From Phycisphaerales bacterium (lineage in GTDB: Bacteria > Planctomycetota > Phycisphaerae > Phycisphaerales > SM1A02): a DNA stretch of 15,985 nucleotides. The notes beneath the pieces were generated by a model. It was not told where the DNA came from. It ran no database searches and worked only from the letters and a program-made list of their open reading frames with translations. The translations under genes and the position numbers were made by a program. Each line of letters opens with the position of its first letter. Positions within the stretch are counted from its first letter, which is position 1. The DNA lies in contig SKZB01000045.1 of NCBI GenBank assembly GCA_007127615.1, forward strand, positions 1 through 15,985, read 5' to 3'. Positions 7,385 through 14,326 of the stretch are shown here, one piece after another.

Positions 7385-7819
7385 CCCGCCGCCGTACACG
7401 CGTCCGTTCAAAAGATTGTCCAGCGAGACGAACAACGGATCGGGAAGGCGGGCGAGCGGAAACCAGTCGATCGCGTCGGACTCTTCCGGCGCCGCCAGCG
7501 TTGGCTCACCGTCCGCGGTGAGCGCTTCCATCCAGATCGTGATGTAGTGCTTGCGATCCTCCGGGAAGAGATCGTTGGTGATTCCGCGAAAGACCACGCC
7601 GGAGACGATCAGGCCGGTTTCCTCCGCTGCTTCACGAATCGCGCACGCTTCGGGCGTCTCGCCGAAATCAAGATGACCGCCGGGCGTGGACCACGTCCCC
7701 GAGCCGTGGACGCCGCGGCGACGAATCAACAGCAACCGGTCGTCCCGGCGGATGAGAACCCCCACCCCGACGCCGACCCCGACGTGATGCGGAAAACCGG
7801 ATTCGGCGGATCGACTCAT
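7367..7819 (-). CDS. Nudix hydrolase, MutT/NUDT15-like
   Basis: 150 residues, normal size for a single Nudix domain. The Nudix box is complete: G48-x5-E54-x7-R62-E63-A-A-E66-E67-T-G69-L70. The preceding VGVGVGVLIRRDDRLLLIRR and WSTPGGHLDFGE segments resemble NUDT15/MTH2-type enzymes, which hydrolyse modified or surplus nucleoside triphosphates. Sugar-nucleotide substrates are also possible in this context. It acts with divalent metal in the cytoplasm. It is the last gene of a minus-strand run starting at 11045, lies 68 bp after the glycosyltransferase gene, and has no clear ribosome site. Its 3' end overlaps the end of the convergent amidohydrolase by 18 bp. The Val-Gly run is encoded by a short GC-rich near-repeat at about 7758-7784. 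Confidence 0.92.
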   Translation of the reverse strand: MSRSAESGFPHHVGVGVGVGVLIRRDDRLLLIRRRGVHGSGTWSTPGGHLDFGETPEACAIREAAEETGLIVSGVVFRGITNDLFPEDRKHYITIWMEALTADGEPTLAAPEESDAIDWFPLARLPDPLFVSLDNLLNGRVYGGGSDQAG

Positions 7820-7887
7820 GGGTTCAACGGGTTGCGGGCGGTTCGAAACTTTCGCGCGAACTCTCCACGCGAGCCTTCAACGGGGAT

Positions 7888-9147
7888 TCAGCGCAGAGCA
7901 TACTTGCTCGGCACGGGAGACATCTGCTCGATAATCGGATCATCCTCCTCCGCCAGCACGCGCACGGGACGATCCGCCCGGTGGAGTTCGTAGGCCTCCT
8001 TGAGCCGGACGCAGAACGCGCTGATATGAAAATCACGCTGCACCCGCTCCCGGGCCGCGGCGCCGATTCGATTCCGCAGCGTCTCGTCGTCGTACAAACG
8101 CGACAAACGGTCGCAGACGGCATTGACATCGCCCGGCGGCACGAACAGGCCCTGCTCACCCTCGCGGGCAATGGCGGCGATCGAAGTGCTCTTCGGGGCG
8201 ACGATGGGCACCCCCGCCGCCATCGCCCAGAGCAATGGCAGCACGCTCGGCAGGGGGCGGATCCGTCGCCCGCCGCCGGTCAATACCGCAAACGGACTGC
8301 CGGACGCCGACAGATCCAGTTCATCCGCTTCGTCACCGATCGTGATCGCGGCATCGAGGCCGTTCACCGCGCGCCAGGGTTCTGCCAGCTCATCATCGAT
8401 GAGGGCGAGATGGCCCAGTCCGAGCCGCCGGAGCCAGCGGTCCCCCTCGCCGCGCCGCGCCGCCCGGTGGTGCATGATCAGCCGCACCCGCCGGCCGGTG
8501 TAGGCCAGTCGGGTCAGTGTCTCCGCGGCCCGGCGGGCGTCGGCCCAGTTGAGCGGCTCGGAGAGCAGTCCGATCGCGAACTCATCGTCATCGATCTCCC
8601 ACCGCTCCCGCACGGTTTCGCGCGAAGCGAACTCGACCGCCTCGGGATTCACGCCGGGGGGCAGCAGCGACAGCAGTCGCCTCGGCAGGCCGAGCGAGTG
8701 GTACTCGTGCTGCACCGCGGGCACCGGATTCAGAATCGGTGCGGGATGCTTCTCCAGGGCCGCGGTCAGCAGGCGCGTTTCAAAGTTGCTGACGGGACCG
8801 ACGAAGAGCGTGGCCAGACGTCGGGTTTCCGGCGCCGTGACCGCCGCGAGCAACGTCGCCCGCGCGGTCCAGGTATGGATGAGGTCATCGCGGATCCCCG
8901 CCGCGGCCCGGACCCGCAGGAGCGAGCCCAAGGCGCGGCGTCCGCTCTTTGGAAAAAACTGCGGTGAGCTCAGTTCTCCAATCGTGCGCACCCCGCAACG
9001 TTCGGCCAGTTCACGGTGGGCACGGTGGCCGAGAATGAGCACGTCGTGCTTGACCGAGCGCAGGCGTGCGGTGACTTCTTCGAGAAGGTGAAGCGTCGCC
9101 GCGCCCCCGCCGGGCGATCCGGGATCAATCAGATGCAGCACGCGCAC
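7888..9147 (-). CDS. GT-B fold glycosyltransferase (GT4-like) lacking the EX7E pair
   Basis: 419 residues from GTG at 9147; the ribosome site GAGGTGA (complement of 9154-9160) ends 6 nt upstream and overlaps the stop of the preceding lipoprotein gene. The N terminus MRVLHLIDPGSPGGGAATLH is a typical GT-B Rossmann start with the Gly-rich acceptor loop. LPPGVNPEAVEF (162-173) is the usual linker, and the C terminus shows AMAAGVPIVAPKSTSIAAI and GEQGLFVPPGDVNAVCDRL. The catalytic-type E-x7-E of GT4 is absent: the sequence PLPSVLPLLWAMAAG has W307 and L299 where glutamates are expected. It may be a divergent or inactive transferase, or use different residues. The operon with two lipoproteins, a DUF2752 protein and a Nudix hydrolase does not reveal its acceptor. 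Confidence 0.8.
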   Translation of the reverse strand: MRVLHLIDPGSPGGGAATLHLLEEVTARLRSVKHDVLILGHRAHRELAERCGVRTIGELSSPQFFPKSGRRALGSLLRVRAAAGIRDDLIHTWTARATLLAAVTAPETRRLATLFVGPVSNFETRLLTAALEKHPAPILNPVPAVQHEYHSLGLPRRLLSLLPPGVNPEAVEFASRETVRERWEIDDDEFAIGLLSEPLNWADARRAAETLTRLAYTGRRVRLIMHHRAARRGEGDRWLRRLGLGHLALIDDELAEPWRAVNGLDAAITIGDEADELDLSASGSPFAVLTGGGRRIRPLPSVLPLLWAMAAGVPIVAPKSTSIAAIAREGEQGLFVPPGDVNAVCDRLSRLYDDETLRNRIGAAARERVQRDFHISAFCVRLKEAYELHRADRPVRVLAEEDDPIIEQMSPVPSKYALR

Positions 9148-9153
9148 GCTGAG

Positions 9154-9160
9154 TCACCTC
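9154..9160 (-). promoter_or_regulatory. Ribosome binding site supporting the GTG start at 9147
   Basis: GAGGTGA ends 6 nt before the GTG; its TGA is at the same time the stop codon of the upstream lipoprotein gene, so termination and re-initiation are adjacent. Confidence 0.6.
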
Positions 9161-9843
9161 GGTTCCAGTCGGCCGCCCAGATCGCGAGCTTCGTGTTTGT
9201 AGAAGAGTTTGGCGACGCGATCACCGACCTCGTTCGCCAGCATCTCACGAACCTGGGAGCGAAGCGCGCGACTCTGGAGCATCTCGGGGCTGATATCGCG
9301 CGTGTTGGCGTTCATAACGCGGGCGGGTGCGGATGATCCGAAGTTGCCTTCCCCATTCCCCGACGTCGGGAAGAGTCGCTGTCGATTCTCGACGTCGATC
9401 ACGCGCACCTGGAACGATGCCACCCCGCGGCTTCTTTGCTCCGCGGTCTGATCGGCAAAGCCGAGCATCTCGATGAAGATCACCTGTTCCGCGCCGACGG
9501 CCCGGCCGACCACATCGACGGGAATCACGTTCCTGGCCGAGTCATGGGCGGCGGCGTAGTTCATCGCATCGGTCGGGCTGATCATCTGCGTGATGAGATT
9601 GCGCCGCATCAATTCCTCGGTGACCCGGTCCGCGATCACGCGGCGCAGCGCGATCGGGTTCATGGTATTTCTTCGGTCATCCACGAAGACCACCGTCGGG
9701 CGATCTTCAAGCCGGTACTCGGCTTCAATCGTCCCCGGACCGGCGACCACGGCGGCGACCGGACCGACGATGTTGCAGCCGGCGGCGACCAGCAGGATCG
9801 CCCCCATCGCCGCTACCGAAATGAACCGTATCGTCCGCATCAT
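9154..9843 (-). CDS. Lipoprotein, unknown function (paralogue of the upstream gene)
   Basis: 229 residues. The N terminus MMRTIRFISVAAMGAILLVA is a basic plus hydrophobic signal peptide ending in AAGC, so C23 is the likely lipidated residue; the protein should be membrane-anchored and face the periplasm. I do not recognise a named family. The mature part alternates predicted strands and helices: TVVFVDDRRN, then a helix ALRRVIADRVTEELMRR, then GAEQVIFIEMLGFA. It ends in GDRVAKLFYKHEARDLGGRL. The overall plan and the C-terminal motif (VAxLF-HEA) match the upstream gene at 9886-10557, pointing to duplication. GAGGA lies 10 nt before the first ATG (9843); a second ATG follows at 9840. It is 42 bp after its paralogue and 6 bp before the glycosyltransferase gene. 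Confidence 0.8.
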   Translation of the reverse strand: MMRTIRFISVAAMGAILLVAAGCNIVGPVAAVVAGPGTIEAEYRLEDRPTVVFVDDRRNTMNPIALRRVIADRVTEELMRRNLITQMISPTDAMNYAAAHDSARNVIPVDVVGRAVGAEQVIFIEMLGFADQTAEQRSRGVASFQVRVIDVENRQRLFPTSGNGEGNFGSSAPARVMNANTRDISPEMLQSRALRSQVREMLANEVGDRVAKLFYKHEARDLGGRLEPR

Positions 9844-9885
9844 GAAAAATGAGTCCTCGATTGGGTGGAGACGTTCGACCCGAAT

Positions 9886-10557
9886 TCATCGGCCGCGATA
9901 ACGATCCGGATACTTCGGCGCTTCGTGTTCGTGGAAGAGCCAGGCGACCTGCTGAATGAACTCATGAAGCACGCCCATTTCGATGCGATCCGCGTCGGCA
10001 TCCTCCCGGGCGATCCCGCGCCGGCCGGGAAAGCGCCCGACGACGTTGAACTGATCGCTGAAGGTGTCCGAAAGGATGCTGCCCCGTTCGATGACGCCGA
10101 CCGAGCCCGCGCACACGCCGTCCCACTCCCAACGGTTGCCCGGCGGATGAAGCCGGTACTCGTAGAGCTCGATGTACACGACCCGATCGACGTTCAGTTC
10201 TTCCGCGATCTCGCCGTAGGGCATCGCGTTCCACTGCGGCGTTCGGTGCTGCCAGACCATCACGTTCTGCGGATTCATCACCCGGATCTCCGGGACGTTC
10301 TGATTCAATCGCCCGGCCACGTTCTCCGAAATGTGACGAATGACGTGCGGATGTTCGTACAGCGTGGCCATATCCGCATCGACAACGACGGCAACGCTTC
10401 GGCCTTCGAGATCGCTGTACTCGGCAAATCGTTGCACCTTCTTGTCGTATTCGTAGTTCTGCGCCATACCGCCCACCAGTTGCGCAACCCCGCAACCGGC
10501 ATGCCCCAGCACGATCGCGACCAACGCCGCCGCTTCAAGCCACCTGCGTACCGTCAT
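9886..10557 (-). CDS. Lipoprotein, unknown function (paralogue of the downstream gene)
   Basis: 223 residues from ATG at 10557. The signal peptide MTVRRWLEAAALVAIVLGHA is followed by GC (C22), a plausible though imperfect lipobox (HAGC). The mature protein has strands SVAVVVDADMATLY, a helix with HVIRHISENVAGRLNQ, MNPQNVM, and NVDRVVYIELYEYRL, and ends with IQQVAWLFHEHEAPKYPDRY. No catalytic motif is visible. The order of elements and the closing VAWLFHEHEA match the downstream lipoprotein, so the two are likely diverged duplicates and may act as partners in the envelope. The ATG overlaps the DUF2752 stop by 4 nt (ATGA), which indicates coupling. Open reading to 10935 is antisense-type shadow within the DUF2752 gene and was excluded. 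Confidence 0.8.
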   Translation of the reverse strand: MTVRRWLEAAALVAIVLGHAGCGVAQLVGGMAQNYEYDKKVQRFAEYSDLEGRSVAVVVDADMATLYEHPHVIRHISENVAGRLNQNVPEIRVMNPQNVMVWQHRTPQWNAMPYGEIAEELNVDRVVYIELYEYRLHPPGNRWEWDGVCAGSVGVIERGSILSDTFSDQFNVVGRFPGRRGIAREDADADRIEMGVLHEFIQQVAWLFHEHEAPKYPDRYRGR

Positions 10558-11045
10558 CCGAAGTACTCCTTGTACATCACGATCTTGAAGACCCACGCCC
10601 CGAGAAAAACAATGCCGACCAGCCACAGCAGGCGCGGCGACCACAGCCGCAGGAAGAAACCGGCGAGATTGGAGCCCGTGATCAGGACATGCAGACTGAC
10701 GAACATCGTCATGGCCGTTCCCAGCGCGAGAAGAAAGCCGGCCGGCTGCGCCACAATCGAGGACAACAGATTGCCCCGAACCGCGTGGGCGAATGACGTC
10801 GTCATGCCGCAGGTAAAACACGGAAGATTGGCCGTGACGATCCACCCGCAGGCGGGCAGGTTGAGCTGCTGATGCGTGCCGAGTCCGGCTTCGGCCGGAG
10901 TCACCAGAAACGCCACCGTCAGCACCGCGGTGCACCCCAGCCAGATCGTCAAGGCGATCAATCGACGCGCGACCGGGTTCGAGCGCACCACGGGCGGCGC
11001 CTGCCGGGGCGGGGCCAGAACGGACTGCGTTGATTCAGTGTTCAT
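10554..11045 (-). CDS. DUF2752 family membrane protein
   Basis: 163 residues from ATG at 11045. The family signature is clear: LNLPACGWIVTANLPCFTCG then MTTSFAHAVRGNL, that is a Cys-x-x-Cys-Gly-Met-Thr core (C76, C79) after a further cysteine (C66). About three membrane spans are visible (roughly 29-48, 95-122, 137-156), with a Pro-rich cytoplasmic-type N terminus. The function of DUF2752 proteins is not established. The cysteines and the context with two lipoproteins suggest an envelope role. An in-frame ATG at 11138 would add 31 residues of poor character; the shorter form is preferred although no strong ribosome site is seen at either. It appears to be the first gene of the cassette DUF2752, lipoprotein, lipoprotein, glycosyltransferase, Nudix. 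The gene at 11193 is divergent, with a 147-bp gap between the two starts. Confidence 0.85.
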   Translation of the reverse strand: MNTESTQSVLAPPRQAPPVVRSNPVARRLIALTIWLGCTAVLTVAFLVTPAEAGLGTHQQLNLPACGWIVTANLPCFTCGMTTSFAHAVRGNLLSSIVAQPAGFLLALGTAMTMFVSLHVLITGSNLAGFFLRLWSPRLLWLVGIVFLGAWVFKIVMYKEYFG

Positions 11046-11192
11046 CAAGCACTTACGGTACTCCGCGGCGGCGCTCCGGGCAACGGGCCGACCACCGGGG
11101 ATTGCACTTTCCGCCGCCCGGTACCGGATGCCCGACATCTCAGGGCCAGTGACAATTTTCCGGAAGAACCGGTTCGACTATCATCGCCGCCG

Positions 11193-12197
11193 ATGAGTTC
11201 CCCTGACCACCGGATCAACGCCGGGCCGTGGATCGACGGCCATCTGGATCTGGCGTATCTCGGCGTCGGCGGCCGCGACCTGACCCGGCCCCATACCGAT
11301 CCCGCTTCCGGCTGTATTTCGCTGCCGGAACTTCGCGGGGCGGGCGTGACGACCCTCTTCGGCACGATCTACACCGAGCCGGAAGCGCCGGAGGTGCCGT
11401 GGGGGTACTCCGGTTCAGCCGATCGTGAGGCGGCTTTCGCCACCGGAAAGCGCCAGCTCGATCTCTACCACCAGCTTGCCGATCGGGGCGAAATCCGGCT
11501 CATCCGGTCGGCGGCCGACCTCGACCGGGCCGAACCGGTCCCGGGGGTCGTTCTGCTGATGGAAGGGGCCGATCCGATCCGCTCCCCGGACGATGTCGCC
11601 TGGTGGCACGAACGGGGCGTGCGCCTGGTCGGTCTGACCTGGGCCCTCGGCACGCGCTACGCGGGCGGGAACGAGCGGCACGGGTCGCTGACGGATGAAG
11701 GACGCGAACTCGTGCGCGAGCTCGACCGCTTCGGCATCGTTCACGATCTCTCCCACCTCGCGGATGCCGCCTTCGCCGATCTGCTGGAGGTGGCCCGCGG
11801 TCCGATCGTTGCGACGCATTCCAACTGCCGCGCGCTGCTGCCCGATCGCCAGCGGCATCTCACCGATGACCAGATTCGCGCGATCGCCGCGCGGGACGGC
11901 GTGGTCGGTCTCAACCTCTTCAGCGTGTTTCGGACGCGGAAGGATCGCGCGACGATCGACGACTGCGTGGCGCACATCGAACACGTCTGCGACATCATGG
12001 GTCACCGGCGCGGCGTGGTGCTGGGCTCGGATATGGACGGCGGCTTTCCGCCTTCGCGCCTGCCGGTGGAACTTGATCATCCCCGCCATCTCGACCGGCT
12101 CACGGCGGCGCTGAAGGGCCGCGGCTGGTCGGAAGAGGAGATCGCGGGCTTTCGGCATTTGAACTGGCAGCGCATTCTGAACCGCGTGCTGGCGTGA
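11193..12197 (+). CDS. Peptidase family M19 (membrane dipeptidase-like), cytoplasmic
   Basis: 334 residues. M19 enzymes are dizinc TIM-barrel dipeptidases that can also act on D-residue dipeptides or beta-lactam-like bonds. All expected ligands are in order: H17-x-D19 (IDGHLDLA), E124 (LLMEGAD), H188 (HDLSHL), H209 (ATHSNCRAL) and D280 (LGSDMDGGF), with spacing close to that of human renal dipeptidase (H20/D22/E125/H198/H219/D288). The protein starts directly at the barrel, without signal peptide or anchor, unlike the secreted animal enzymes. It is somewhat shorter than many homologues. No ribosome site lies before the ATG; TATCAT 8 nt upstream (11179-11184) might serve a leaderless mRNA. It faces the unrelated DUF at 12226-12903 tail to tail, with 28 bp between. 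Confidence 0.93.
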   Translation: MSSPDHRINAGPWIDGHLDLAYLGVGGRDLTRPHTDPASGCISLPELRGAGVTTLFGTIYTEPEAPEVPWGYSGSADREAAFATGKRQLDLYHQLADRGEIRLIRSAADLDRAEPVPGVVLLMEGADPIRSPDDVAWWHERGVRLVGLTWALGTRYAGGNERHGSLTDEGRELVRELDRFGIVHDLSHLADAAFADLLEVARGPIVATHSNCRALLPDRQRHLTDDQIRAIAARDGVVGLNLFSVFRTRKDRATIDDCVAHIEHVCDIMGHRRGVVLGSDMDGGFPPSRLPVELDHPRHLDRLTAALKGRGWSEEEIAGFRHLNWQRILNRVLA

Positions 12198-12225
12198 GCC
12201 GGCAAGTCCGCCGGGATGACCGCCC

Positions 12226-12903
12226 CTACTCGGCGTGCTCGCCGATCAGCCGGCGCACGCCGGTCAGATCCAATGAAGGTAATGTACGCTTCGAAAAGAG
12301 ATCCACATCCGTCGGCACCCGCGCCTCCGGCGGGCAGCGGGTGATCACGACCGGCTGGCCATCGTCTTCAAACTTGAGCCGTGACAATCGGCCGAAGGCC
12401 GTCTCCGCGGTGTCGAACGTCGGCTCCTCGTAGCCGAACTCGACGAGCAGTTCCGCCATCGTGCCGGTGGACTCCTCCGTATTCGCGCGGATGTAGAGCG
12501 TCACGCCCGCATCAACCTTCGCATCGGCCGCCCGTCCGACGAGACGGGCGCGAAGATCGGGAAACGCCGTTTCCAGCGCGGTCATGACCTCTTCGGCGAT
12601 CGTGAGGACGCCCCGGGTGTACGCCCGGTAGCCCTCATCGCCCATCGCCTGCATCGCCATCATCTGCGCGTGTTTGCGCACCCGGCCGTGACCCGGCAGC
12701 GGCCGATCGGACGGGTACCGGAGCCGTTCGGCGGCGTGACGAATCGCGGCTCCGATCGACGCGGCGCCGCCGGTCTCGATCAGCCGCGCCGCTTCACGGG
12801 CGACCGCATCCTGCGGCACGCCCGCATGCGGGCCGATCTCATTTTCATCATCGTGATCATCATGGTCATGATGATCTGGATAGGCGTCCGTCCGTTCGTT
12901 CAT
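12226..12903 (-). CDS. Hypothetical protein with His/Asp-rich N terminus
   Basis: 225 residues; I do not recognise the family. Residues 7-22 (AYPDHHDHDDHDDENE) form an acidic and histidine-rich run that could bind metal. A helical middle follows with AVAREAARLIETGGAASIG, RVRKHAQMMAMQAMGDEGYRA and LTIAEEVMTALETAF. The C-terminal half is mixed (KVDAGVTLYIRANTEESTGT, MAELLVEFGYEEP, VVITRCPPEARVP). There is no signal peptide or membrane span, so it is probably cytoplasmic. The ATG at 12903 is the first in frame; no Shine-Dalgarno is visible. It lies 37 bp downstream of the thioredoxin gene on the same strand and could be its last operon partner. Codon use and GC match the neighbours, arguing against a spurious frame. 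Function unknown. Confidence 0.7.
   Translation of the reverse strand: MNERTDAYPDHHDHDDHDDENEIGPHAGVPQDAVAREAARLIETGGAASIGAAIRHAAERLRYPSDRPLPGHGRVRKHAQMMAMQAMGDEGYRAYTRGVLTIAEEVMTALETAFPDLRARLVGRAADAKVDAGVTLYIRANTEESTGTMAELLVEFGYEEPTFDTAETAFGRLSRLKFEDDGQPVVITRCPPEARVPTDVDLFSKRTLPSLDLTGVRRLIGEHAE
12855..12876. repeat. Perfect inverted repeat within the His/Asp-rich coding stretch
   Basis: GATCATCATG, a GT spacer, and CATGATGATC form 10-bp perfect arms. They coincide with codons for His and Asp in the gene at 12226-12903, so the symmetry may simply follow from alternating GAT/CAT/CAC codons, though it would also form a stable hairpin about 27-48 nt into the message. Confidence 0.6.
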
Positions 12904-12940
12904 AAGCCATATGGTACGAGATCAGCGCCTATCCATCCGC

Positions 12941-14227
12941 CTATCGCAAAAGCCAGTCAATGGTTTCCCGTAGGAGTTCCTCAAGGTCCTCCTGGTAGCC
13001 CACCTGGACTGCCCGGACCACGCCTTCACGATCGATGACGAACGTGGTCGGCAGCGCGGCCGCGCCGTATGCGTTTGCGACTTCACTATCGAGGTCCATC
13101 GGCACGTCAAGCTTGAATTCGTGTCGTTCGAGAAAAGTACGGATCGTATCCTCATCTTCGCCGACATTGATTGCGAGAAGCGCGAAATCCTCATCGGCAT
13201 AAGTGTCCGTGATCGCCACGAGTTTCGGCATCGCACGGATGCAGGGCGCACACCACGTGGCCCAGAAATCAAGGACAACCACCTTGCCGCCGAGATCGTT
13301 GCTGAGACCAATTTCCTTCCCATCAAGCCGGCTCAGTCGAAACTCTGGCGCGGGCTCGCCCATGAGATCATGCGGCTCGTGTTCCGGCCGTGACGACAGA
13401 CGACCCCGGCTGAAGACCTGGCTTAAACGGTCAACACGGACGGTGTCATCCAGGTCCAACGTAAAGACGCTTTCATCGAATCGCGAATCGGTCTCCCATT
13501 CGGTGATCTGAATGCTCCACTGGCGCGCACCTCTCGATCGAGGACGATCGTCAAACTGCGTCTCACGTGGCACGTCGACCGAACGGATGTGACGCAAGCG
13601 GTGCGGCGCATCCGCTTCGATCTGAACGATGTACGTCCTTGCGTCCAACTCCGGTACGCGAAAGACGATTCGGTGCACAGCGCCGTTTCCATTGACCTCG
13701 AATCCAACATACGTCACATCGGTGACCACAGACGCATCCATCGCATGGCTTAATCCGTAAAGCGCAACCCCCAGAGTCCGAGCGTCGCGAGCGGTCGCGT
13801 GGCGCCTGACAAGGACTTCGAGAAAGTTCCGGAGGCGATCCTCGGCCATATGTCCCTCAAAGGAACGCCCCCGCCCGGGATCGAGGGCGGCCAGCGAGTT
13901 CCCCTGAAGAACCAGCGCCCCGGCCAGTGGGTCGCCGTCCATTCCTCCTGAAACGATATCCAGCCGCCCCCGATCACTTGCAGCAATACGCAAGCGTAAA
14001 AGAGTTCTCTTCGAGGTCGGCAACACTCGGTCGTTTCGCATGACGCGAGCAGTTTCCTCCGCTTCGACCATGAGCCCCGAGTCCTGATTGAGAACATCGC
14101 CGGTACGCATCAGAATTTCACGTGCGACATCCGGTACATCTGGCTCATCCGCATTTGCATGCGCACAACTCAACACGATGATGCTGCTGAGAACGAAATA
14201 GATTATAAAAAAATGTGCTTTTATCAT
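12941..14227 (-). CDS. Exported TlpA-like thioredoxin with N-terminal DUF2092-like domain
   Basis: 428 residues from ATG at 14227. MIKAHFFIIYFVLSSIIVLS is a hydrophobic signal peptide; AHANA-DEP gives a signal peptidase I site, while LSC (C21) could alternatively be a weak lipobox. Residues about 30-275 resemble DUF2092, a lipid-carrier-like fold seen before redox domains, with EILMRTGDVLNQ and repeated strands such as THLRHIRSV-type segments. The thioredoxin domain covers about 288-428: EPAPEFRLSRLDG, VVVLDFWATWCAPCIRAMPK with the CAPC active site at 326-329, and ALPTTFVIDREG with cis-Pro393. It should reduce or exchange disulfides outside the cytoplasm. The start region is unusually AT-rich, and a longer frame to 14326 lacks any signal sense. 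It follows the Cys-rich secreted protein gene after a 99-bp gap that holds a hairpin, so that protein may be its client (inference). Confidence 0.85.
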   Translation of the reverse strand: MIKAHFFIIYFVLSSIIVLSCAHANADEPDVPDVAREILMRTGDVLNQDSGLMVEAEETARVMRNDRVLPTSKRTLLRLRIAASDRGRLDIVSGGMDGDPLAGALVLQGNSLAALDPGRGRSFEGHMAEDRLRNFLEVLVRRHATARDARTLGVALYGLSHAMDASVVTDVTYVGFEVNGNGAVHRIVFRVPELDARTYIVQIEADAPHRLRHIRSVDVPRETQFDDRPRSRGARQWSIQITEWETDSRFDESVFTLDLDDTVRVDRLSQVFSRGRLSSRPEHEPHDLMGEPAPEFRLSRLDGKEIGLSNDLGGKVVVLDFWATWCAPCIRAMPKLVAITDTYADEDFALLAINVGEDEDTIRTFLERHEFKLDVPMDLDSEVANAYGAAALPTTFVIDREGVVRAVQVGYQEDLEELLRETIDWLLR

Positions 14228-14271
14228 TATATACCATACCAAATAGTTGAAACCGTTATTGACAAACACGA

Positions 14272-14300
14272 GTGTCGGGCCGCCCAAAGCGGCCTGGCAC
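14272..14300 (-). terminator. Hairpin between the Cys-rich and thioredoxin genes (possible attenuator or terminator)
   Basis: Arms GTGTCGGGCCGC and GCGGCCTGGCAC (plus-strand reading) enclose a 5-nt loop. On the minus-strand RNA the 12-bp arms pair with two mismatches, while the inner six G-C pairs are perfect. There is no run of U after it (the RNA continues UCGUGUUUGUC), so it is not a textbook intrinsic terminator; it could limit read-through or stabilise the upstream message. Confidence 0.4.
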
Positions 14301-14326
14301 CTTGAATGACTTATACGAGCCTCCAA

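Noticed and set aside
7758..7784. Short GC-rich tandem-like repeat
   Set aside because: It only encodes the Val-Gly run common at the start of NUDT15-like Nudix domains; not an independent repeat element.
9865..10872. Long plus-strand open frame opposite the lipoprotein and DUF2752 genes
   Set aside because: Typical shadow frame of GC-rich coding DNA; the minus strand carries signal peptides, ribosome sites and stop/start couplings.
12198..12225. Possible terminator hairpin between convergent genes (CCGGC/GCCGG)
   Set aside because: Only 5-bp arms and no T tract on either strand.
14216..14227. TATAAT at the thioredoxin start as a true -10 box
   Set aside because: It overlaps the ATG itself, so transcription would start inside the coding region and lose the signal peptide.
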